From: Euryarchaeota archaeon UBA54
GTDB lineage: Archaea; Thermoplasmatota; Poseidoniia; Poseidoniales; Thalassarchaeaceae
Assembly (NCBI GenBank): GCA_002495735.1
Contig: DAGM01000032.1
Coordinates: 1-22,502 of the forward strand
Length of the DNA: 22,502 nt
Direction of reading: 5' to 3'
Under the pieces are notes generated by a model, which was not told the DNA's origin, did not search any database, and worked only from the letters and a program-made list of their open reading frames with translations. Shown in pieces: positions 14,440 to 22,502 of this stretch (position 1 is the stretch's first letter; every line of letters begins with the position of its first letter). The translations under genes were made by a program, and so were the position numbers.

Positions 14440-15606
14440 TCACAGTATGATGCCGGCGATGCCGGCTGCTGCAATCCAGGTTCCGGCTACCGATCCTAGG
14501 TTGCCTAACGCAGTCACTAGGAGCACCTTTCCGACACGATTCCTCCACAATAAGGAGTACTTGTCCATCGATAGGAAGTCGCTAGCATCCTTTCCTGTAG
14601 GGGGGTCTACCTTCAGTTGGGTGTATCCAGCTACCCAACCTGCCGCCACAGTCGGATTGAGTGATGTGAGGGGAGATGCCAGAGCGCCCACCAGAATAGA
14701 GAGTGGATGTCCTCTGGCCAATAACACGCCAAGCCCCGTCAGACTCGCGTTGATGGCCAACCAAATCTTCCCTGACTCTATTATTTCATCCATCATTCCG
14801 TGGTAAGAGAGCCATGCCAGTCCCGAGATGAATAACAAAGGTATTCCCCATACCACTGCCTTTGGCCAGAACGACTTCGATGGGGTCTCGTTCAACTCAG
14901 CTAGCCTCGATGCCACCTCCATCGCTGGCTCTCCTAACTGGCGCTGCACTCCGCTGAGGTGACCCGCGCCCACTACCGCGAGAACTCTGCCCCTACCTCT
15001 GATTTGCTGAAGCCTACCAGCGAGGAAAGCATCTCTCTCGTCTATCAGGACCGAGCCGGCTGCCGGGGCGACTTCGCGGGCCTCTTCCATCAGGTTGCTG
15101 AGTAAGTCGGAGTCCTCTAGAAGTTCCTCGACAGAGGCATCCTCTTCGTCGTCATCCTGCCACAACAGGGCGTCTAACACTCGAAACTTCTCTCTGAATC
15201 CCATCTTTGACCATGCCCTCCTGAGGGTTATCACGACGTCCCTATCGATTAGCTCCACAGGGACCCCCGCCTTGTCCGCGGCCTCTATCGCAGCGAGTAG
15301 CTCGGCACCTGGTTTTTCACCCGATACAATTCCCATCCGGCGCTGTTCTGCGGCCAACGCCGACTGCAAGAGTATCATGTGCGACCTACCTTCGTTTAGA
15401 ATCTTCAACAGATCTTCGTTGTCCAGTGCGTCCGGCTCGAGCAACGAAGCTTTGCGGGACTCGCACAGTTCGATTGCGACTAGATCTGGTTTCCACTCCT
15501 CGATTTGTTGGCACACCAACTCGACTGAGGCACTGCTGATGTGGGCAGTTCCGACCAGCCTCAGGCTGTCATCGATATCGACTATGTTCTTCTGATCCCC
15601 TTCCAT
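14440..15606 (-). CDS. TraB-family (PrgY/GumN-like) membrane protein
   Basis: TraB/PrgY-type protein of 388 residues. The N-terminal domain holds the family's GxxH motif, 'LVGTAHISSASVE' (about residues 17-29), the 'VAIELCESR' strand, and the late 'VVGAGHLSGV' motif near residue 215. The C-terminal third has about four hydrophobic segments (about 249-267, 281-300, 305-325 and 365-388). The archaeal and enterococcal members share this soluble-plus-membrane layout. The GxxH motifs suggest a metal-dependent hydrolase or protease-like activity, but the reaction for archaeal members is unproven. Its ATG follows the folP stop with no gap, and the Fe-S/NrfD gene begins 58 bases downstream, so it is part of the minus-strand operon. 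Confidence 0.87.
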   Translation of the reverse strand: MEGDQKNIVDIDDSLRLVGTAHISSASVELVCQQIEEWKPDLVAIELCESRKASLLEPDALDNEDLLKILNEGRSHMILLQSALAAEQRRMGIVSGEKPGAELLAAIEAADKAGVPVELIDRDVVITLRRAWSKMGFREKFRVLDALLWQDDDEEDASVEELLEDSDLLSNLMEEAREVAPAAGSVLIDERDAFLAGRLQQIRGRGRVLAVVGAGHLSGVQRQLGEPAMEVASRLAELNETPSKSFWPKAVVWGIPLLFISGLAWLSYHGMMDEIIESGKIWLAINASLTGLGVLLARGHPLSILVGALASPLTSLNPTVAAGWVAGYTQLKVDPPTGKDASDFLSMDKYSLLWRNRVGKVLLVTALGNLGSVAGTWIAAAGIAGIIL

Positions 15607-16446
15607 TCAGTCGGCCTCCAATGCACTAATCGCCGAGAATAAATCTGAGTGCTCAGCGACATCATGGACCCTGATGATGTCCACACCGAGATCAATTGCC
15701 TTAGCAGCGATACCGAGGCTTCCGGCCAAGCGGTCGGAGGTATCCTCCCTGCCGATCAGGCGGTGAAACATCGACTTACGGCTGACACCCCAGAGTAGAG
15801 GCATTCGCTCATCGGGCACTACTGAGCGCCCCGCGGAGAGCAGTGCGAGGTTGTGCTCCAACATCTTGCCGAAGCCGATTCCCGGGTCAGCAATAACTAC
15901 ACTTGGATCCACTCCTACCTCGAACAGGCTAGTCGCAGCATTCTCCAGAGAACCTCTGACCTCAGCCACTACATCTCCGTATGCAGGGTCGTCCTGCATG
16001 TTCTCCGGAAGGCCCTGCATGTGCATGATGCAGACCGGACATCCTCGTTGAGCTACCAAGTCAGCCATCTGCGGGTCTGAGAGTGCGGAGACGTCGTTGA
16101 CCATGTCGGCACCAGCGTCAAGCGCAACCCGTGCAATACTCGCCCTGCGGGTGTCGATAGAGATGCATATGTCTGGAAGTTCCCGCCTTACGGCCTCGAC
16201 CACGGGTATCGCCCTGCGCTCCTCTTCTTCAGGGCTGACTGGAGAGGCGCCCGGACGGGTCGACTCGGCGCCAATATCTATCCAATCCGCGCCATCATCT
16301 GCCATTTTGCAGGCCCTAGCGATAGCCGACTCGCGCGAAACCACTCTAGAGGCCGCGTGGAATGAGTCCGGGGTGATGTTTAGAATGCCCATAATCCGAG
16401 GTATTCCCCCGTTTCGGCGGTTCAGCATAGGTCGCCAGTCGGCCAT
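15607..16446 (-). CDS. folP: Dihydropteroate synthase
   Basis: Dihydropteroate synthase joins p-aminobenzoate to the hydroxymethyl-dihydropterin pyrophosphate in folate synthesis, in the cytoplasm. With the ATG at 16446 the protein has 279 residues, the usual length. The DHPS blocks appear in order: 'MGILNITPDSF', 'DIGAESTRPGA', 'ISIDTRR', 'VNDVSAL', 'IMHMQG', 'DPGIGFGK', 'LWGVSRKS' and the terminal 'RVHDV'. All are intact, so the enzyme is likely functional. An in-frame GTG at 16500 would add 18 non-conserved residues and nearly touch the divergent gene, so I prefer 16446. The stop is directly followed by the TraB start. Some archaea use DHPS-like folds for other pterins, but this copy has the full bacterial-type motif set. 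Confidence 0.95.
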   Translation of the reverse strand: MADWRPMLNRRNGGIPRIMGILNITPDSFHAASRVVSRESAIARACKMADDGADWIDIGAESTRPGASPVSPEEEERRAIPVVEAVRRELPDICISIDTRRASIARVALDAGADMVNDVSALSDPQMADLVAQRGCPVCIMHMQGLPENMQDDPAYGDVVAEVRGSLENAATSLFEVGVDPSVVIADPGIGFGKMLEHNLALLSAGRSVVPDERMPLLWGVSRKSMFHRLIGREDTSDRLAGSLGIAAKAIDLGVDIIRVHDVAEHSDLFSAISALEAD

Positions 16447-16470
16447 CTTCGCACTCCCATCCGACGCATG

Positions 16471-16480
16471 CTTTATGATG
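16471..16480. promoter_or_regulatory. Possible shared TATA element between folP and the 16502 gene
   Basis: CTTTATGATG is the only A/T-rich run in the 55-base divergent spacer and lies almost exactly midway, about 25 bases from each start codon. This is the spacing expected for an archaeal TATA box serving near-leaderless transcripts in both directions. Confidence 0.35.
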
Positions 16481-16501
16481 TGACGGAGGGGCAATCCCAC
16501 G

Positions 16502-17173
16502 ATGGTATTGGGAGATGACTCGCTCGAAGAAGCACCTTCCGCTAACGTGCTCGCTGCTAAAGCAGCGGAAATCGACGACGCACCATCGGCCTACAACGTC
16601 GAGATGATGGAGTCCATCGTGCAGCGCCTGCGCCCCGAGGATAGGCATCAAATCCGCGACATGATTTCCGAGAGAGGGAGGATGTCCGGAGCCCTCGGTA
16701 TCGCCTGTTTTCTATTCTGGTGGGTGGCCGTTCACATGGGCGGCGAATCGCTAGGTGACTCTGATCTTCCCGCTTCTATGATTGGCGATTTAAATTATTA
16801 CAGGCTCACCTTGGTTGTACCTGCACTTGCACTCGTCGCCACCATTCTGTTGACCATGGGCAGGGAGAAGGGGCAGTCGCTCACATCCAACGCTGGAGGC
16901 GTGCTGGCTGTGCTGGCGCTGTTCCTAGTTCTAGAGCCCCTTGGTAGGATGACTCTGTTGGGAGACTTGGATACCCAGACCGCACTGACGGCCTCAGGAC
17001 GTCTGGCAATTATTGCCACACTTATTCATTTGGCGACCAAGATGATGGTCGATTCCATACTCCTCGAGTGGGTCAGGGGTTCGATGATGAGTATGGATAT
17101 CGATGTCCTGCCTACCGAGAGACAGGATTCAGTAATAGAGGGTCATGCTGATGAGGCACCCCCTCTCGTCTGA
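16502..17173 (+). CDS. Polytopic membrane protein of unknown function
   Basis: Unrecognised protein of 223 residues. A charged N terminus (about 1-60, with a helical stretch 'MMESIVQRLRPEDRHQIRDMI') precedes about four hydrophobic segments: 63-79, 101-117, 129-144 and 164-182. The C terminus is acidic. GGAGGGG at 16485-16491 lies about ten bases before the ATG and supports this start. The gene is divergent from folP and starts a plus-strand run with trm56, carA and carB; its last 23 bases overlap the chosen trm56 start. No role can be assigned from sequence. Confidence 0.75.
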   Translation: MVLGDDSLEEAPSANVLAAKAAEIDDAPSAYNVEMMESIVQRLRPEDRHQIRDMISERGRMSGALGIACFLFWWVAVHMGGESLGDSDLPASMIGDLNYYRLTLVVPALALVATILLTMGREKGQSLTSNAGGVLAVLALFLVLEPLGRMTLLGDLDTQTALTASGRLAIIATLIHLATKMMVDSILLEWVRGSMMSMDIDVLPTERQDSVIEGHADEAPPLV

Positions 17174-17723
17174 GCCCGTGACAGACAGCTCCAGTACCAG
17201 GCTTTCCGTGCTCAGACTTGGTCATAGGCGTGAGCGAGACAAGAGAATCACCTCGCACCTCGGACTGACGGCCCGGGCCTTCGGTGCGGACGAGGTGATT
17301 CTGTCAGGAGAGGAGGATCCCTCCGCCCTAGAGACATGGAACTCCGTGACCGAGAGGTTTGGTGGTAACTTCGAGTGCCGTTATGAGGCCAAGCCGATGG
17401 GATGGCTGCGACGCTTCTCCAAGAGTGGCACGATAATCCATCTGACGATGTACGGCGAGCCCTGGAGGGAGGCAGTCCAGAACATCTCCCGAGATGCCCC
17501 TACAGTAGTCGTCGTTGGGGGCACCAAGGTCCCCGGAGAACTGTTCAAGATAGCAGATCACAACGTGTCAATCGGTAACCAACCTCACTCCGAGGTCGCC
17601 GCTCTAGCGGTCTTCCTAGAGTCATGGGTGGGCACACTTGACGAGCCGACTAGGTTCGTCGGTGGCGAGATCGAGGTAATCCCTAGTGAGCGCGCGAAGA
17701 GAATCCGGAACAGCACTGATTAG
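17151..17723 (+). CDS. trm56: tRNA (cytidine(56)-2'-O)-methyltransferase (Trm56)
   Basis: SPOUT-family methyltransferase that 2'-O-methylates C56 in the T loop of archaeal tRNAs using S-adenosylmethionine. The 190-residue protein starts with the family's 'VLRLGHRRERDKRITSHLGLTARAFGA' region. It ends the catalytic domain with the knot segment containing 'VGGTKVP' and 'NQPHSEVAALAVFLE', highly characteristic of this enzyme. The family is known only from archaea, making this the best taxonomic marker in the window. The ATG at 17151 has AGAGGG eight bases upstream; an ATG at 17145 or a GTG at 17178 are alternatives. The gene overlaps the upstream membrane-protein gene, and its stop shares one base with the longest possible carA frame. 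Confidence 0.93.
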   Translation: MRHPLSSEPVTDSSSTRLSVLRLGHRRERDKRITSHLGLTARAFGADEVILSGEEDPSALETWNSVTERFGGNFECRYEAKPMGWLRRFSKSGTIIHLTMYGEPWREAVQNISRDAPTVVVVGGTKVPGELFKIADHNVSIGNQPHSEVAALAVFLESWVGTLDEPTRFVGGEIEVIPSERAKRIRNSTD

Positions 17724-17764
17724 TGAATCTCCCAGTATGCTTCTCGCCCGATTCCTTCTCAAGG

Positions 17765-17772
17765 ATTAAGAG
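17765..17772 (+). promoter_or_regulatory. Possible internal TATA element before carA
   Basis: ATTAAGA lies about 27 bases before the carA ATG at 17795. This fits an archaeal TATA box driving a near-leaderless carAB transcript from within the gene run. A five-base inverted repeat, TCCTT/AAGGA, immediately precedes it. Weak evidence. Confidence 0.3.
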
Positions 17773-17794
17773 GGGTACTCTAGCAGTATTGCTG

Positions 17795-19126
17795 ATGTCG
17801 GGTACGACACCGTCCCGGGGCTTTGTCCCCGGCGCCGGTGTATCGGGGGTGCTTGACCCTCCTTCCTTTGCTGATGCAGCCGATTTGCTTCTTGAACCAG
17901 CAGAGCGTCAGCAGGCAAGTGGCGCGGCGGGACTACTGTTGCTCGCCGACGGTACTAGGTACGAAGGTAGGCTGTTCGGGTCCGAAGGCATCGCACAGGG
18001 AGAACTGGTATTCACCACTGGGATGTGCGGCTACCAAGAGAGTCTGACCGACCCGTCCTTCGCCGGACAGGTCTTGACCTTCACGTGGCCACTCTTAGGC
18101 AACTACGGCATCCTCCCGGGAATCTCCGAATCCTCGGGCGTGCACCCACGTGGGGTAGTCTGCAAGCAGCTGATGAAGACCCCTGATCACCGAGACTCAG
18201 TTGGCAGCGTGCATGAGTTTCTCGCCGCGCACGGCGTGCCCGGAATCGAGGGAGTAGACACACGCTCGTTGACGCGCAGGGTTCGCGAGCACGGCACCTT
18301 GCTGTGCGTCTTCGGCCCCACGGAATGCGCCACCGAGATGAAGAAGATCCTTACTGAAATGACGCCTCCCGATGCCGACGATCTAGTGGCCTCAGTGACT
18401 AGGGCCGATGCGGTATTGCTCAACCCGGGAGCGCAGGACGACGATGAAAACTCCCTCCCGCGACTCGCTGCTCTGGACTGCGGCATCAAGCACAACATCC
18501 TGCGTGAGTTGTGCCAGCGTTTTGAGGTCGTCTGGTGCCCCGCCTCGATGGATTTCGACACCATCGTTTCCGAATGGCACCCAGATGCCCTGTTTGCATC
18601 CAACGGACCGGGCGACCCCGCTCATCCCGGTGATGCTACCTCGGCGCGAGAATCCCTAGCCGCTGCTGTGCGCGCTGACATGCCGGTGATGGGAATCTGC
18701 CTCGGCCACCAGTTGATGGGGTTGGCGGCCGGTCTGCACACCTACAAGCTGCGCTACGGCCACAGGGGTGCAAATCAGCCCGTGGTCGACCTGCAAAGTG
18801 GCAGAGTATACATCACCAGCCAGAACCACGGCTTCGCAGTAGAGGATCCCAACAAGGGCATGCTCGCCCCGCATCCAAGTGGGGCACGCTCCGAGGTCGG
18901 CGAGAATACTTTGGAGGCGGACTTTGAAGTACGCCACATCAACGCCAACGACCGCACTGTCGAAGGGCTCGATCTCGTCGGAAAGCCGGCATTTACCATC
19001 CAGTTCCACCCTGAGGCCTGCCCCGGTCCTCACGACGCCTCTCCATTGTTCGACCGCTTCTCTGAGATGGTAGCTGATTACTTGGTAGGTGACCAGAGGG
19101 CCGTAGTCAAAGGGGGTGGCCGCTGA
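17795..19126 (+). CDS. carA: Carbamoyl-phosphate synthase small (glutaminase) subunit
   Basis: Hydrolyses glutamine and passes ammonia to CarB for carbamoyl phosphate, feeding arginine and pyrimidine synthesis. From the ATG at 17795 the protein has 443 residues, against about 360-390 in most bacteria. The N-terminal CarA domain starts near residue 52 ('LLLADGTRYEGRLFG') and includes 'GELVFTTGMCGYQESLTDPSFAGQ'. The class I glutaminase domain has the nucleophile Cys302 in 'MGICLGHQLMG' and the His405/Glu407 pair in 'FHPEACPGPHD'. All are intact. The first 50 or so residues, rich in Gly, Ala and Ser, are outside the usual family start. The frame opens with a GTG at 17723 that overlaps the trm56 stop; internal GTG/TTG codons at 17849 and 17885 are other candidates. 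The stop overlaps the carB ATG by one base. Confidence 0.94.
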   Translation: MSGTTPSRGFVPGAGVSGVLDPPSFADAADLLLEPAERQQASGAAGLLLLADGTRYEGRLFGSEGIAQGELVFTTGMCGYQESLTDPSFAGQVLTFTWPLLGNYGILPGISESSGVHPRGVVCKQLMKTPDHRDSVGSVHEFLAAHGVPGIEGVDTRSLTRRVREHGTLLCVFGPTECATEMKKILTEMTPPDADDLVASVTRADAVLLNPGAQDDDENSLPRLAALDCGIKHNILRELCQRFEVVWCPASMDFDTIVSEWHPDALFASNGPGDPAHPGDATSARESLAAAVRADMPVMGICLGHQLMGLAAGLHTYKLRYGHRGANQPVVDLQSGRVYITSQNHGFAVEDPNKGMLAPHPSGARSEVGENTLEADFEVRHINANDRTVEGLDLVGKPAFTIQFHPEACPGPHDASPLFDRFSEMVADYLVGDQRAVVKGGGR

Positions 19127-22100
19127 TGCCGCGACGCGAAGACATCAGCAAGGTAGTCATCCTCGGAAGCGGACCGATTCGCATCGGTCAAGCAGCGGAA
19201 TTCGACTTCTCCGGCTCGCAGGCCTGCAGGGCACTACGAGCGGAAGGGTACGAGATCGTGCTAATCAACTCCAATCCTGCAACCATACAGAATGACCCTG
19301 AAATGGCTGACCGCATTTACATCGAGCCATTGCTCCCAGAGGTCGTCAAGCGTATCATGGAGATCGAGGAGCCCGATGCTCTCCTAGCAGGAATGGGTGG
19401 GCAGACCGCTCTCAACATCGCCGCAGCGCTGGCCCACGACGGCTCGCTCGATGAGTTGGGCGTCGAACTCATCGGCTGCAACCTCACGGCGATTGATGAG
19501 GCCGAGGATCGAGACCTGTTCAAGAAAGTGTGCGAGGAGATTGATTTGCCTGTTTGCAAGGCGATAGCCTGTGACTCAATCGAACAGGTCCTTGAGTCCG
19601 TTGACCAGCTTGGTGGCTACCCTCTGCTCATCAGGCCGGCATTCACCCTAGGTGGGCTAGGGGGTGGCACTGCTTACAATACAGGCGAACTGGTCGAGAT
19701 AGCGAGTCAGGGAATCCTGCACTCGGCGATAGGGCAGGTACTCATCGAGGTGAGTATCCTCGGTTGGCAGGAACATGAGTATGAGGTGATGCGCGATGGC
19801 GCTGACAATGCCATCATAGTGTGCACCATGGAAAACATCGACCCAATGGGCATCCACACCGGTGAGTCCGTCGTGGTCGCCCCCCAACAAACTCTCTCAG
19901 ACAGGGACCACCAGGTCCTGCGCAACGCAGCGCTCAAGCTAATCAGGAGGCTGAACATCAAGGGAGGGTGCAACGTGCAGTTCGCATTGAATCAGTCCAC
20001 TGGCGAGTATCGCGTCATTGAGGTCAACCCCCGCGTCTCTCGCTCCTCAGCCCTCGCATCCAAGGCGACCGGGTATCCGATAGCTAGGATGGCAGCGCTC
20101 ATCGCTGTCGGCTATACGCTCGACGAACTTCCGAACCCAATCACTGGTGAGGGGACCACGGCTGCCTTTGAGCCCACTCTCGACTACTGCGTGGTCAAGA
20201 TACCACGCTGGCCCTTCGACAAGTTCCGCACCGCCGATCGCACCATAGGCACTTCGATGAAATCCACCGGGGAGGTGATGGCCATAGGGCGCTGCTTTGA
20301 GGAAGCCTTCCTCAAGGCGTGGGCGAGCTTGGAGTATGGCCAACCCCACCCGAGGCCGCTGACGATGGCAGATGCATCAGGCGGCGAATCAATGGACGAG
20401 CGAGCCTTCGAACCGCTTCCCGAGGCTCTGCTCGAGGATTGGATTAGGGTGCCCACCGACAGGCGCATGGGTGCCCTGTTCGAAGCCTTCCGTCGTGGCT
20501 ATTCAATAGATGATGTACGCGATATGTCAGGGGGAATCACACGATGGTTCTTGCACCGTTTCGAGAACATGGCCGCTATCGAGACGGAGATTCGCGCGGC
20601 TGGCGAGATCGGCCTCCCTCCAGCAGAGGTGCCCGAGGCCGAGATGAGGCTGTGGAAGGGGGCCGGCTTCACTGACTTGCACATCGCCGACGCACTGGCT
20701 GGATTCCCTGCCAGTGGCTTCAAACTCCTCCCCGAGGGGGCCGACGAGTTCGCAGTCACTCGAAGGCGTCACCAACTGAGCGTGCACCCCGTGTTCAGGA
20801 TGGTCGACTCGTGCGCAGCTGAGTTCGCTGCTGTCACTCCGTATTACTACACCACCTACGAGGGCGGTTCGACTCCCCTAGGCATCGACTACGTGCCCGG
20901 GCTAGAAGAGTCGTTGAAACAGAGGATAGTGGTCATCGGGTCAGGTCCTATTCGCATAGGCCAGGGCATCGAATTCGACTACGGCTGCGTCCATGCCGTT
21001 GGTGCGATACGAGATCTTGGTCACGAGGCCATCATCATCAACAACAATCCGGAGACTGTATCTACTGATTTCGACACGAGCGATAGGCTGTACTTCGACC
21101 CGCTGACGTTGGAAGCTGTCTCCGAGATACTTCTCAGGGAAAGGGCTCACGGCATCCTTCTACAGTTCGGCGGACAGACCGCCATCAACCTCGCACTGCC
21201 CCTTGCAGACAACCTCACGCACCTTTCCACGCTCGGACTCCACCTGATGATGGAGGGAACTACGCCCGACGCGGTCGACGAGGCCAGCGACCGCGAACGC
21301 TTCGAGGCCTTCGCAGTCCGAAACGGTTTGAGGATGCCAAGAGGTTCGACTGCGAGCACACCAGAGGGAGTCAGGCAGGCGGCTCACGAAATCGGTTATC
21401 CTGTGCTGATACGCCCTTCCTACGTCCTTGGCGGCAGAGGGATGGAGATACTCTCGAACGACAAGCAACTAGAGGCCTACATGGAAGAGGCATATCTCGC
21501 TCCCGATCGTCCACTGTTAATTGACGAGTACCTAGGCAACGCTATCGAGCTTGATGTAGATGCGGTGTGCGATGGCGAGGAAGTGCTGATAGGTGCTATA
21601 ATGGAGCATTTAGAAGAGGCAGGTATCCATTCAGGCGATTCTACCTGCTTCATCCCTCCTCAAAACATCCCTGCGCACATGCTGGCCGAGGTCGAGGAAT
21701 GGACAAGAATAATCGGGGTAGAACTCGGCATCAGGGGCTGCTACAACATACAGTTCGCCATTCGCGACGAGGTGCTTCACGTACTCGAGGTCAACCCGAG
21801 GGGCTCGCGCACCTTCCCGTTCGTTGCCAAGGCCACTGGCGTGCCACTGGCCCGGATAGCAGCGAGGCTCGCACTGGGCGAGAAGCTCAGTGAACTCAAC
21901 GTGCCTGAGCCGCAGACCGAGGCGGTCTGCGTCAAGGCACCTGTCTTCCCATTCATCAAACTGCGAGGTCTCGACCCCGCACCTGGTCCAGAGATGAAGT
22001 CCACAGGCGAGGTGATGGGCTCTCACGCAAGGCCCGCTGCGGCCTACCTCAAGGCAAGGCTCGCCACCGAGTTGCCTGTACCTGTTGAGGGAGGGGTCTA

Positions 22101-22491
22101 CATCACCGTCAAGGATGGAGATAAGTTAGCCATTATTGACGAGGCCCGCAGACTACAGGGGATGGGCTTCACGCTCTATGCAACACGTGGCACCGCTCAC
22201 GTTTTGCGAGACGTCGGCGGGCTAGACATCCAAACCTGCTACAGAATCGCCGAGCGCCGTAGCCCAGACGCCCTAGATCTGATGCGCCAAGGCAAGATTC
22301 ACCTCGTCATCAACACACCGCGCTCGACTGGAGGGGCGGTACTCGACGGGAACATGATGCGAAGGCTCGCGGTCGAACTCAACATACCATTCGTAACCAC
22401 AATGGCAGGAGCTCACATGGAAGTCGAGGCAATTGACGAAGCGATGAAGGGCATGCCAGAGCCAAGGCTCCTGAAGATAAGCTCACTTTGA
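19126..22491 (+). CDS. carB: Carbamoyl-phosphate synthase large (synthetase) subunit
   Basis: Uses two ATP, bicarbonate and ammonia from CarA to make carbamoyl phosphate. The complete 1121-residue protein shows the internal duplication of the family: 'GSGPIRIGQAAEFDFSG' near residue 14 and 'GSGPIRIGQGIEFDYGC' near residue 605 open the two ATP-grasp halves. In each half the 'MKSTGEVM' signature and an 'EVNPR' metal-site strand are present. The C terminus (about 990-1121) is the MGS-like allosteric domain ('VYITVKDGDKLAIIDEARRLQ', 'VINTPR'). It is slightly longer than the E. coli protein (1073), with no obvious insertion of foreign sequence. The ATG is the last base overlap of the carA stop (TGATG), so translation is coupled. 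No gene is seen in the last 11 bases. Confidence 0.97.
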   Translation: MPRREDISKVVILGSGPIRIGQAAEFDFSGSQACRALRAEGYEIVLINSNPATIQNDPEMADRIYIEPLLPEVVKRIMEIEEPDALLAGMGGQTALNIAAALAHDGSLDELGVELIGCNLTAIDEAEDRDLFKKVCEEIDLPVCKAIACDSIEQVLESVDQLGGYPLLIRPAFTLGGLGGGTAYNTGELVEIASQGILHSAIGQVLIEVSILGWQEHEYEVMRDGADNAIIVCTMENIDPMGIHTGESVVVAPQQTLSDRDHQVLRNAALKLIRRLNIKGGCNVQFALNQSTGEYRVIEVNPRVSRSSALASKATGYPIARMAALIAVGYTLDELPNPITGEGTTAAFEPTLDYCVVKIPRWPFDKFRTADRTIGTSMKSTGEVMAIGRCFEEAFLKAWASLEYGQPHPRPLTMADASGGESMDERAFEPLPEALLEDWIRVPTDRRMGALFEAFRRGYSIDDVRDMSGGITRWFLHRFENMAAIETEIRAAGEIGLPPAEVPEAEMRLWKGAGFTDLHIADALAGFPASGFKLLPEGADEFAVTRRRHQLSVHPVFRMVDSCAAEFAAVTPYYYTTYEGGSTPLGIDYVPGLEESLKQRIVVIGSGPIRIGQGIEFDYGCVHAVGAIRDLGHEAIIINNNPETVSTDFDTSDRLYFDPLTLEAVSEILLRERAHGILLQFGGQTAINLALPLADNLTHLSTLGLHLMMEGTTPDAVDEASDRERFEAFAVRNGLRMPRGSTASTPEGVRQAAHEIGYPVLIRPSYVLGGRGMEILSNDKQLEAYMEEAYLAPDRPLLIDEYLGNAIELDVDAVCDGEEVLIGAIMEHLEEAGIHSGDSTCFIPPQNIPAHMLAEVEEWTRIIGVELGIRGCYNIQFAIRDEVLHVLEVNPRGSRTFPFVAKATGVPLARIAARLALGEKLSELNVPEPQTEAVCVKAPVFPFIKLRGLDPAPGPEMKSTGEVMGSHARPAAAYLKARLATELPVPVEGGVYITVKDGDKLAIIDEARRLQGMGFTLYATRGTAHVLRDVGGLDIQTCYRIAERRSPDALDLMRQGKIHLVINTPRSTGGAVLDGNMMRRLAVELNIPFVTTMAGAHMEVEAIDEAMKGMPEPRLLKISSL

Positions 22492-22502
22492 CTCATTCGC
22501 TA

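Noticed and set aside
14440..14474. Extended start of the Fe-S/NrfD protein at 14474
   Set aside because: The 31 extra residues overlap traB, resemble no ferredoxin leader and lack a Tat signal; the ATG at 14381 begins the domain directly.
21631..22026. Long minus-strand frame opposite carB
   Set aside because: It is antisense to a strongly conserved part of carB; its composition follows from carB codon bias.

Overview
The window looks like a piece of a marine archaeal genome, most likely a euryarchaeon of the Marine Group II / Poseidoniales type. The strongest archaeal marker is a clear Trm56 (tRNA cytidine-56 2'-O-methyltransferase), an archaea-restricted SPOUT enzyme. Other hints are the lack of bacterial -35/-10 promoters, an oligo-T tract at one gene end, and many 1-4 bp gene overlaps. 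The lineage below domain level is inference. DNA is moderately GC-rich and about 95 percent coding. I see no rRNA, tRNA, CRISPR array, insertion sequence or prophage.

Layout. 1-1800: an MscS-type mechanosensitive channel (+) converges on a divergent NAD kinase-like gene (-). 1911-5881 (+): a tightly packed run of secreted lipoprotein, ABC exporter, hotdog thioesterase and two small membrane proteins. 5950-8043 (+): an NfeD/YuaF-like membrane protein followed by a flotillin, a membrane-microdomain pair. 8098-10221 (+): a thiolase, then two divergent DUF2061 membrane proteins. 10232-16446 (-): an apparent operon read folP (dihydropteroate synthase), TraB-family protein, a fused four-cluster ferredoxin/NrfD protein, and a large Mo-bis-MGD oxidoreductase. 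16502-22491 (+): a four-gene run of an unknown membrane protein, trm56, carA and carB.

How the genes work together. The Mo enzyme, its four-cluster Fe-S electron conduit and the NrfD quinone-interacting module form a complete membrane redox complex in two genes. Neither protein has a recognisable Tat signal, so the catalytic part probably faces the cytoplasm; the substrate cannot be read from sequence. CarA and CarB together make carbamoyl phosphate for arginine and pyrimidine synthesis. NfeD and flotillin probably act together at membrane domains. Lipoprotein, ABC exporter and thioesterase are linked by ATGA overlaps and are probably translated together.

Most of the window is ordinary core metabolism. 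The items most worth a second look are the compact Fe-S/NrfD fusion with its cytoplasmic-type Mo partner, a perfect 10-bp inverted repeat next to that gene's start codon, the DUF2061 pair in which one copy lost its intramembrane acidic residues, and an unusual N-terminal extension on CarA.
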